A stretch of 64,000 bases of DNA, taken from NCBI GenBank assembly GCA_011503125.2, contig WWBZ02000008.1, positions 186,001 through 250,000 on the forward strand, written 5' to 3'. The position numbers and the translations under genes are program-made. This document shows positions 55,623 to 64,000 of this stretch, piece by piece. Within the stretch, counting starts at the first letter, position 1, and each line of letters opens with the position of its first letter. The notes beneath the pieces are model-generated. The model was not told the DNA's origin and ran no database searches. It saw nothing but the letters and a program-made list of their open reading frames with translations. Source of the stretch: Botryosphaeria dothidea. Its lineage: Eukaryota; Ascomycota; Dothideomycetes; Botryosphaeriales; Botryosphaeriaceae.

Positions 55623-56860
55623 CAACACATAGCAGCAACCGGCGCAGCAACAAGAATTTCTCATGCTGCTGCAGCCGTGACCATCCAGGGGTAAACCATG
55701 TCAATCATGCTGGTAAAATGCCTACACCATGCGAAAACGCAAAACAGATCTAGCTAATTCATTATTAGCAACACATATCACAAATCACAGCCCCCCGCCT
55801 CAGGCAATGCCGGATCCTTCGACGGATGCCCAGTATCCTCCATCAGGCGCCAACACGACCTCTGGAGACATCACTATCACCAAGTCAGACAACAGTGATA
55901 AAAGCAACAAACCACAAACAAACCACGGGATGCCAGACCTGAATGCAACCGGAAATCTGGCCTGTGGAAGAAGGCGGATATACCAATGGCGAATCGCTGC
56001 GGTGCGCCCTGGGAAAGGTTTTCGCATCATTCGAAAGATGTAGGAAATCACGTGTTTTGCATATTGCTTTTGCAACACCAGATAGCTTAGTCACTCACTT
56101 ACGTATATAAGGAGGGTGGGCCACCTACGCCCTTCCTCCTCATGCCAATCATCAATAGATCATCGTTGTTCATCAACAATCAACAAAAGAGGTTAGATTT
56201 CGTCAGTTACTAGTTGCAAGCTCCATCGTATCACCCGAAGTTGCGATTTCGAACCACGCAAGAGCTAGTGGATTTCTGTTGGAAATTGAGTTGATTTGAT
56301 TATTGTCTGGATTGATGGCATGTCTCATGAGAGGGGTATGAGAGGGTGCCTGCTATATAGACTATTTGACGCTAAACCCAATGCGGAACATTCTGAGACG
56401 ATATTTCCAACAATTTCCAAGTAGATGTTCGAACGAATATCACGCGTACCATGAGTTTGAAAAAAACCAGTGCAATTAAGGCGAGTAACGCGGATGCTCA
56501 ACACAGGGGTGTCACTCATGTCATAGATCGTGAATTGTGGTATCGAACGTAGTGAAGGTTTTGTATGCTGGATGTTGGAAGGACTGGTTAGCGGAGCGGT
56601 TAGTTCTCATTACGCAAGAGACGTAAACAAATCAAAATTGGAATACCTCATGCTTCACACCCTGGCATGAGATGTTTTTGCTGCGTCTATACTAAATCTA
56701 CCGTACCTATAACTCCGACGTATCTAACAATCCCGTAAATTATACTCTTACAATGGTGCGTTTGATTAGTATTTTTAAATTATAACACTTAACAGCAACA
56801 CCAACCAGAGTTGCTATCGTCGTCGTTATCGTTTGAATCGCAGCAGTTCCACTCCCAGCA
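55623..56860. other. Gene-poor region right of element A
   Basis: No supported gene. A 104-codon plus-strand frame at 55729-56043 has no recognisable motif. Bases 56100-56220 have a TATATAAGG box followed by ATCAATAG and CAACAATCAAC stretches, reminiscent of a retrotransposon promoter or old LTR. Bases 56535-56670 repeat 29160-29345. Confidence 0.4.
56535..56670. repeat. Diverged dispersed repeat, copy 2
   Basis: Shares TCGTGAATTG, CTGGATGTTGG and ACGCAAGAGACG in order with 29160-29345. Moderate identity with small gaps. Confidence 0.45.
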
Positions 56861-57092
56861 TGTCAGGCCCCTCAAGCGCTACCACCCCAGGCAACTGGGT
56901 AGATACTCAACAGCAACTAGAGGCCCCAGCTGTACCAAGGATAACTCGGTCAGGCACTAGGGCACGGGCCCAGCGCTAAGCGACTGGGTATATTTACCCT
57001 TCGCCCTCTCTTGCCAGACTCTCTTTCCTTTCTCCTTGTACATAGATTTTCAGTTGAAAGCAATACCATCATTTCGGCTTTGCTGCCTCACA
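56861..57092 (+). repeat. Solo LTR of family C, not RIP-mutated
   Basis: 232 bases, exactly the LTR length of element C and in the reverse orientation to it: it starts TGTCAGGCCCC and ends GCCTCACA. CpA and TpG are common, unlike the copies in element C. The flanks (CAGCA and CATCT) do not form a target duplication. Confidence 0.88.
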
Positions 57093-57728
57093 CATCTGTG
57101 AGGCCCGGGTCGGGGTCTCTGAACCAACCAGCCACAGCGCCAAAAAGACGACAATATTCGATCTGCCCAGGATCGAACATAGAGACCTTATATATGTGCT
57201 AATGTTCATGTAACCACGGGTTCGAGGTGGGGGCATGACACAGCAGCCTCCTACATCATCTGAACCGCAGCAGGTCCAACACCCGCAGCAGTCATCATCA
57301 CAGCAACTAGAGTCCTCTTCGTTGTCGTTCTCACCACATGCGCTTCGAGTAGCTCCAGAATCCATCTCAATATCATTTCCTTGGTCACTTTGGTCGTCGC
57401 TCATGTTGGACAAGTACCCAGCCGCAACTACAGCACCGATTTTTGCACCACCGTTGCTCGGTTCGCGACCCTGTTGGCGTTCCGAGCGACTGTGATCCCA
57501 TTCCTCGCTGAGTTGGCGTTCTGAATGACCTCGCCACGGCTGCTTGCGGTTGCGCGGCTCCCCTTGTGCTGGTGACCACTGGCGCTCTTGTCGGTACGGC
57601 GGTCGTGGGTTGTTTTCAACACTTGGAGGTTGTGGACTCGCACCTGTCTGAAGCCTTGATTGCTGTAAGCGCCCGGCTAGAGCCTGGAATTTGCGGACGG
57701 TTAGCTGCGGTCTGAAACCTCGATAATT
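57069..57728 (-). CDS. Hypothetical Cys/Asp-rich protein, 3' exon reading into the solo LTR
   Basis: The minus strand is open for about 220 codons. A CAG acceptor at 57731-57729 and a TGA just upstream suggest an internal exon boundary or a nonsense change. There is no ATG in the first part, so 5' exons are missing. The content is a Gln/Arg/Ser-rich segment (RQERQWSPAQGEPRNRK), then AVVAAGYLSNMSDD, then an acidic and cysteine-rich tail (EEDSSCCDDDCCGCWTCC). The last residues and the stop lie at the edge of the solo LTR. On the other side of that LTR (56860-56790) the same strand encodes another Cys/Asp-rich tail (WNCCDSNDNDDD) before a stop. The family is not recognised, and this may be a broken gene. 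Confidence 0.35.
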   Translation of the reverse strand, partial: NYRGFRPQLTVRKFQALAGRLQQSRLQTGASPQPPSVENNPRPPYRQERQWSPAQGEPRNRKQPWRGHSERQLSEEWDHSRSERQQGREPSNGGAKIGAVVAAGYLSNMSDDQSDQGNDIEMDSGATRSACGENDNEEDSSCCDDDCCGCWTCCGSDDVGGCCVMPPPRTRGYMNISTYIRSLCSILGRSNIVVFLALWLVGSETPTRASQMCEAAKPK

Positions 57729-57743
57729 CTGGACGATCTCTCA

Positions 57744-58561
57744 TTGCCACAGTTGATCCAGACGCTGAGTATCCCGGGGCATCATTTCGGTGGCGCTATA
57801 TTTGCGTGTGTGTGGTTAGTGGAGATGAGCTCTGACGTCTTTGACGTTGTGGATGGTACACCGTCTGATTGTTTTGCTGAAGTTGTTTGTACACTGACTA
57901 GGGCACGTTCGGATCACGCTGCTGGTTGCTTTTGGAAGCCACGATGGGCTCGGAAGCGAGAATGACAACAAAATAGTTTTGCAGTAAAGCTTAACAAATT
58001 TTGAGCAAGTGGCAAAAACTTGAATGGATGTAGCATAGAAAGACGGGGCTTATAATTTCGAAGGCCGTCTCCCCCCCCCCTCCTCCCCCAAGAGACCTTT
58101 GGTTCATCACAATCTGAAAAACTTCACAAGGCTAGCCCCCACTTGCAGATCTCATTTTTTCGTTACTAGCCTTCAACTGTGAAGAATGTGTCAAATTATC
58201 CGCCCAGCTGCAACCGAAATCCAGGACCATATATTGGGTATCACGGAGGATGCAGTAAGTGCACTCGACGACGAGAGCAAAGTATATGACGTTTACTTGT
58301 GAGGAGGTTAAAATTTACTTATCATCGTTAACCCCTCATTACTTTGCGCGCTGCGACAATATGGGGGATTCGCAACAGCTAAAAAGCGGCTTCACGCTGA
58401 CTGCTAGATATATATGTACTAGTATAACGACCTAGAAACTATTGTTGTGACGAACGTGTAATTCTTTAGTAAGGTAAAAATAATTAGAGTCTATAGTTAA
58501 ATTAGTGAAAAGGTGTAATCAAACCAGCCAGCGCCAACTTTAATATTCTCATTTTACCATA
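57744..58561. other. Region downstream of the NLR gene
   Basis: No complete gene supported. It may include 5' exons of the Cys/Asp-rich frame: a CTAAC branch-like site and TATAG acceptor occur on the minus strand around 57795-57825. A run of C lies at 58071-58086, and the final 300 bases are AT-rich. Confidence 0.35.
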
Positions 58562-61500
58562 CTAGTAAGCCCGACCATTATGTATCCCGTCATCACTATC
58601 ATCGTCATCGTATCCGTCGTCCGTTTGACCATCGGTACCATGTCCCTCGTCTCCATACCCGCTATCTTCATCACCATGGTATCCGTATCCTTTCCCTTCG
58701 TGTCCATGATATCTATGCGCCCCGTGGCCGCCTCCGTGACCTTCATGTTCATAGTCATGATCAGCGTCGCCGTGTCCGCCATAGTGGTACTCATGGTTTC
58801 CGAAGTCATTCTGGGGTGAATAAACACTTGGCGATGCGGCTTCGTACTGCCATTCCACTACAGGCTGAACGTTTGGTCGATGATGAAAGTCTGCTCCTTG
58901 ATGAGACGCCATTTCATGAGGGGAGGGCAGAGCATGTTGCGACAATTTTTGAGAATGAGAGTGTTGATCGTACGGTTGCTGATAGTATGAGGGTGTGTGA
59001 TTATACGAAGGTGCATGATGTTGCAACCCGTGGTTGTGATGCGGCTGATTAACCTTGGGTTGCTGTTCGTATGTCAACGCTCTTCTTTGCTGGGCAGGTT
59101 TCTGTTGTTGAATTTCTGCCCTGTATGATTCCACGAGCCGTGGCTGCGGGTTGTCTTTGCGCAGCATCGCGATCACCGCGTCGTATTTTGGAATGAGTCC
59201 ACGCTCGCCTGCCGTAAGGGATCCCCTCCTCCAGTCTGCATAATCGAGCGGACTGGCTCCGTGGATGTCCTTTGAGCATTTTTCAACCCCACATACCGCG
59301 ATCAGATACTTGGATACGCCGGGGAGCCCTTCCTCTGCAGCAAAAGACAGCGGGGTCCGACGGTCTGTGTCGCTCAACTTCGGATCAGCGCCAGCCCGAA
59401 ACAAGAGATCTACCGCGCCCACAACGCCGGTCTGCGCGGCCAGCGAGAGCGGTGTACGGCCCATGTTGTCCTGGACGTTGGCACGAACGCCCTTGCAGTT
59501 GAGGAGCATTCGCACCGTTTCGACGCTTCCGCCGAAAGCAGCGAGAGCAAGCGGCGTGCGGCCGTCTGTATCCCTGGAGTCGACGTTCACCTTGCCACTC
59601 GCGAGCAGCAGCCGCAGCGTCTCCGCGCTACCGCTCAGCGCCGCAAGCGCCAGGGGCGTCCGTCCATCCGCGTCCTTGGATTCGAGGTCCACCTTGCCGC
59701 TCGAGAGCATCAGCCGCACAACCTCGACGTTCCCTCTCGCCGCCGCCGCCGCCACCGGCGTCCGGCCGCTGTGCGGATCTTTGCGGTCGAGCTCCTTTGT
59801 GCGCGAGGGACCGTCCAGTAATGTGGAGAGGAGCTCTGCCGAGTTCTCGCCTGCCAGCACGTGGAACAGGCTCGTGTCCTCTGCGTAGGCCTCTTGCTGC
59901 TGGCCATTGTCTGCTGCAAGCGTCTTTTTGAGACCGATGTATTGCTGCAGGGGGAAGTCTTGCAAGAATCTGGCTTGATTGACGCCAACCTTTTCGGCCT
60001 CGTTGGAGTGGTAGAGGATGTTTTCTACTGCGTACCGTGCTGCCACGCTGAGTGGATCCTCGGGCGGTAGCTGGGGAAAGGCTGCCTCTGCCTGAGGGTG
60101 TGAGGGATGACTGGCGTGGTTGGCGCCATGATAGTATTGCATGGCAGATCCGGTGGCATGTTGTGGAAGAAAGAGCTCGTCTACCATGATTTCCGTGGAG
60201 CATTGTCGGAGTTTCTCATCATAGTAGTACTCGACGGGTCCGCCAAGTCCTCGTTCGAAGGAACTCTGGTCATCCTGCCAGCGGGGATATTCCAGGTATC
60301 CACCGTGATGTGGGGCACCCTGTGCTACAATAGTAGCGTTCTGGATCAGACTGAGGTAAAAGCCTTTCAAAATGTCGTGGCTCTTGCCGCGAAAAGTTTC
60401 TGGAGACTCCCGCCAGACCTTGCTGATAGCCTCGTTGCTACCCAGGAAGTCTGGCAAAGATGTGTGGACGAACTGCACAACTGAGGAATGCGGCCCGGTT
60501 ACCTCCACAAGCCCTTTGGATTCATCAGTGAGAAATTCCCGCGCCTGATCCTCTATAGACTGGCTCCGGGCAGCACGCGGACCACTCATCATGCCCACGG
60601 CATCCGAATGGGCATACAAGATCGAGAGGACGTGGTAGAGGCCCATCGGACTGTAAGGCTTCTGTGAAAAAAGAACCAACCGGAGGCAATGCAACAGGTT
60701 ACTGCTGCCGTCGCGTGTCAGGACGTGTCGGTATAGTCCGGGAAGATCGGCGGGCATCTCGTCGAGCGTTTGTTGAAGCATATGTGCACGACCGCAGGTA
60801 AGCTCCTTGTGGAGAGCCTCTACGGCGAGGACAGCCCATAAGAAGACACCAGAAGCTTTGTACTGTATGCATTGACGAATGTGTCGAGCGGGCTCACTTT
60901 GTCCGTCCGGGAGGTTATGTTCGATGTACGTTAGGATGTCCCGCTTGTGGCCGTCTTGCTCCTCGAGGAGCAACGAACGCTGCGGCTGGGTAGAGAGGTC
61001 AGTGTGGTCCCTGCTGGAAAAGCAAGTCCTAAAGACCATCCACTTCTTCGCGCACAGCTGTGCCAGCCGGCGGAAGAAAGGTTCCACCTCTCGCGCCTCG
61101 GAGGCCTGGCACTCGTCTAGCGCGTCAATGAAGCAAAGCACAGGCCGGCCAAGACGGGGTATCACGGCCTCGAGGAGTTCTTTCAGTGCAGGAGTCTGCC
61201 ATGTCATATTTGGATCTCGCTTCCACTGTTCGAGACAAGGCACTTCGCTCGGGACGTTCTTGGTTGTTTTGAGCACCTGCAGAAGCAGAGAATGGTACAT
61301 GCTCTTGGCTGACCTTTGAACCAGCGACCCCCGTTTGTTGAAGAAGAACGCGATGGCGAGGTGATTGTTCGTTTCTGGATGGTGGTGCATAAAGGCGAAC
61401 TTCATGGTTGTAGACTTCCCACTCCCCGCTTTTCCCTTGATCCACAGAATAGGATCATCTTCTTTATTATTCTTGGATGTGTCTGTCCATCTTTCATACT

Positions 61501-63046
61501 CCGCACACTGTAATAGCCATTCGCATGTCGATCCATGAGCATTTTTGATTGTTGCCTGATGGTCCTCGATCTCGATCATATCCATCGAAACTAATAGACT
61601 TCGTCTTTGGTCTTCAGCGAGTGTTCGTACTATGCTGGTCTGTCTTGCTACTCAATCAGCCCAGAGTTCTTATCATCTCATGCAAGGAGACTTGGCTGAC
61701 CCGCAATCATCCAAAGTCTGTTTCAACTGTCGAAGGACTTGCCGATAGCCTGGACGTGTTTTGCTGTCGAACTTGACCATGTCACGATGGTTTGCGTGGA
61801 TGAAAATAGCATCATCCTCGGTTTGAGCATACGTCAGCGCTGCACTTCGGCTGACCGGATGATAGAGTTTCCCTGGCTGGCCTTCGATTGACTAGTCAAG
61901 GTTAGTTCCTACTCCCACTTCTCAACCAATCTAAGAGCTTAGTACATACTGGTGCACGAGTGAGCTTTTGTTCCACACAAGAGATTACGCGGACTTTCGT
62001 AGTTGCGGAAAGACGTCGTAACTGATCATGCAGGACTCTGAGGAGTTCTGAATTGGGTTTTAGATCACCTAGAGTCCTTGTCATATTCTCATGGTGGCGT
62101 TTCGAGGCGAGAGCCTCGAGAGGCTCGACGCTCATTCCTGAATGAGGAGTTCCGAAAAAGGTAGCGCATCTGATAGCCCTCAAAACATCACCATCGGCCG
62201 GTCTGCCATCTTTCGTGGACGACAGCTCATTAAGGACCTGCCGCAGATTAGTACATAGGTGATGCGCTGAGAGTGATAGTAACATACCCAGCTTATGATA
62301 GTGCCGCCATAGCTGTGGCCCACGAAGAACAATGGGCGCTCTTGATCCTTTACACCACGTGAGTATAACATCAGGTTGTGGGACTTGATCTCACAATCAT
62401 ACAGGTCGAAAGTCGGGGAGCTGCCCAAGAAGTTGACCTCCGAAGTCGGACAGCTGGGAGATGGAGGTGTCCTTATTCAACTTTGCCTCGTACCCGTACG
62501 ACAAGACTCGGGCACCCTCCAGGTCGCTTCCCAGGAAATCGCGGGGCCAAAACCTGCCGTTGCCAGCCATCCAAGACCCGATCGGATGACCGCTAAGTCC
62601 GTGCACGAAAACGAAGCTGTATACTCAGTAAGCCAACTCTGTAACGGGACGTCAACATTGTTTACTTACTCAACCTTTGGTGGCTGTCCATCGCTGGGTT
62701 CGAAGACAGTCGTCAATCCAAGACAATGACCGAGAGCTATTTGATTGTCGCCGACCTCAAGCCAGACACAACAATCGGGTTCGTCGTTAAGCAGCAGTGG
62801 TTGCGGCACAGGGGGATAGAAAGTGACCAGAGCAGCATTTGATTGTCCAAGTGGGTGTTTGTAGAACGAGTCAACGCGGAGATTATGGCCTGGGTAGTGC
62901 TCATGGAGTCGATCGCTGAGAATCTGCTTGGTCCACTCCAGGGGTATATCGTCAGCTCGAAAGACTCGTCTCTTGTCCTGGCCCTGCTGCGATGCGGCTG
63001 GGCCCGCCTGCGATGCGGCTGTAGGGGAGTACATGGTAAGAGCCAT
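58562..63046 (-). CDS. Fungal NLR-like receptor: alpha/beta hydrolase (SesB-like) - NACHT - ankyrin - disordered tail
   Basis: Six exons: 63046-62670, 62616-62403, 62347-62288, 62237-61950, 61876-61701 and 61634-58562. All junctions are GT..AG and keep phase, giving 1395 residues. After about 125 residues, DFVFVHGLSGHP opens an alpha/beta-hydrolase domain with nucleophile VGHSYGG (Ser209) and probable His343. The NACHT ATPase has Walker A GKAGSGKS (about 439-446) and Walker B VLCFIDALDE (about 538). About five or six ankyrin repeats (roughly 965-1175) are very alike (DGRTPLALAA). The tail (from about 1215) is His/Gly/Tyr/Gln-rich, then Asp-rich. By family knowledge, ligand binding to the repeats drives NACHT oligomerisation and switches on the N-terminal enzyme, as in fungal incompatibility and immunity-like cell death. 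The ligand is unknown. It appears intact. Confidence 0.92.
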
Positions 63047-63768
63047 AATAATCAATAGGTCTCACAATGGAGCAAATTTTCGAATTCGAAGTACGAGTTG
63101 TAATTGAAATGGCAGTGCACCGTGGAATGGTCCTCTATTTAACCCAGATTATCATTGAGAAGGATTTGGGCCAGTATTGCTCAGTTCCTCATATCGCCAC
63201 CCAACTTTCAGCCTCGTCCACGTCTCACCGCCCCCAAGGCGGTGATGATTATTTTTAGGTATACAAGGCAGCAAACATAGCTTCAGCTGCATCTCGCACA
63301 CAAGGCTACGACCGAGCCATGAGGTGAAGCATAGGGTCATAGTTTCCACGCTTGGCAGGCCACGAGAAGCAGCCGCATGCAGATCGTGGTGGGTGTGGTG
63401 GGCTGCATGTCAACTGGCTCGCTTACCGGGGAAAGGAATATTGAGGCCGCACCATCTGTTGTCTGTCCGGATGAAGCCGTCTCACGTAAGGATGCATGCA
63501 GGGTGGCACTGACCGCTATTCTGGCTTTTTTTTTTCTGGTTCAAGGAAGTCTCACCCCGCCGGCTCGCTCGCCACACAGCATCTCCTCCTATTTGATATA
63601 ACGTGATTTCCTTCTTTCAGCTTAGCCGATTAGTAAGAGAGCTTATAAGGCACCTTCCCTGTCTCCGTCTCTCTCACACCATGCCAAGACCAACCTATTC
63701 ATCATCGATCATCTCATTTCTAACGACCCCCACCGCTTCTCGCCCTCCTCAAGCTGCAGCAGAACGCC
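63047..63768. other. Divergent promoter region between the NLR gene and the right-edge gene
   Basis: 722 bases without supported coding. T-rich at 63526-63539 and pyrimidine-rich before 63769, as fungal promoters and leaders often are. Confidence 0.5.
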
Positions 63769-64000
63769 ATGCATCAAACCAGCGCCATCATGCGCACAGA
63801 CGAACACGTTTTCTTGGACTTCCTACCGACCGCGCCTAGAATGCCTCATCAGCCTGATGGCTCTGCACATCTGCCTGGCTACCCCGATCTGGCGCTCGAC
63901 AACGTCGAGCCCCTCGTAGCCTTTCTGACGGACGAGCTCGAATGCGCTGACCTCGATGCCATCGCCGATCGGCTGTGGCTTATGTCAACACAGTCAAGCG
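63769..64000 (+). CDS. Partial gene running off the right edge (possibly DUF6601-like)
   Basis: Open from ATG 63769 to the end of the window, 77 codons. The segment DNVEPLVAFLTDELECADLDAI and the following DRLWLMSTQSS reminds me of the N-terminus of DUF6601 membrane proteins, but this rests on memory of a short pattern. An earlier ATG at 63680 is in another frame and meets a stop. The 3' end, and any membrane segments, lie outside. Confidence 0.5.
   Translation, partial: MHQTSAIMRTDEHVFLDFLPTAPRMPHQPDGSAHLPGYPDLALDNVEPLVAFLTDELECADLDAIADRLWLMSTQSS

Noticed and set aside
55729..56043. 104-codon plus-strand frame right of element A
   Set aside because: Low-information composition, no motif, and a minus-strand frame of similar length overlaps it.
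57150..57235. B-box-like GGTTCGA and a GATCGAAC segment suggesting a tRNA or SINE
   Set aside because: Neither strand gave me a consistent cloverleaf: the T-stem does not pair and the acceptor stem breaks after five pairs.

Overview
This window comes from the genome of a filamentous ascomycete (Pezizomycotina). The signs are short introns of 46-90 bases with GT..AG ends, a 13-kb multimodular nonribosomal peptide synthetase (NRPS), clustered cytochrome P450 genes, a NACHT-ankyrin receptor of the fungal NLR type, and Ty3/gypsy retrotransposons riddled with CpA-to-TpA transitions, the mark of repeat-induced point mutation (RIP). Nothing in the sequence fixes the genus.

Bases 1-28,600 look like a secondary-metabolite gene cluster. 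It holds an NRPS open at the left edge (A-T-C-A-T-C-A-T-C-A-T-reductase), a 2-oxoglutarate/Fe(II) dioxygenase, a six-exon P450, a small FlK-type hotdog thioesterase, a Rossmann-fold epimerase/reductase-like protein, an alpha/beta hydrolase, a delta-12 desaturase-like gene and a second P450. The terminal reductase should release the peptide as an aldehyde or alcohol, and the oxygenases would tailor it. The right half of the cluster is decaying: the desaturase has a frameshift and a stop, P450-B has two frameshifts, and P450-A has an AT in place of a GT donor at one intron. The P450-A promoter region and the intergenic region before the epimerase gene share a diverged block of about 140 bases with the same dyad, ATCACG-N6-CGTGAT.

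Bases 28,600-35,430 hold a Cys-rich single-pass membrane protein and a DUF3176-family membrane protein interrupted by an in-frame TAA, among gene-poor DNA.

Bases 35,431-55,617 are one Ty3/gypsy element (A) with 478-bp LTRs and target duplication AAGGC. Two other gypsy elements are nested in it: B (37,888-43,694, duplication TTTAT, plus strand) and C (44,841-51,222, duplication TCCCG, minus strand). All are RIP-mutated, but the middle of C is much less so. Element A also carries a degenerate, apparently spliced antisense reading frame before its 3' LTR.

Bases 55,618-64,000 contain a non-RIPed 232-bp solo LTR of family C lying against the 3' end of a Cys/Asp-rich reading frame, an intact 1395-residue NLR-like gene (alpha/beta hydrolase - NACHT - ankyrin - disordered His/Gly/Asp tail) on the minus strand, and the 5' end of another gene running off the right edge.

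All gene models were spliced by eye. No alignment or database search was possible.
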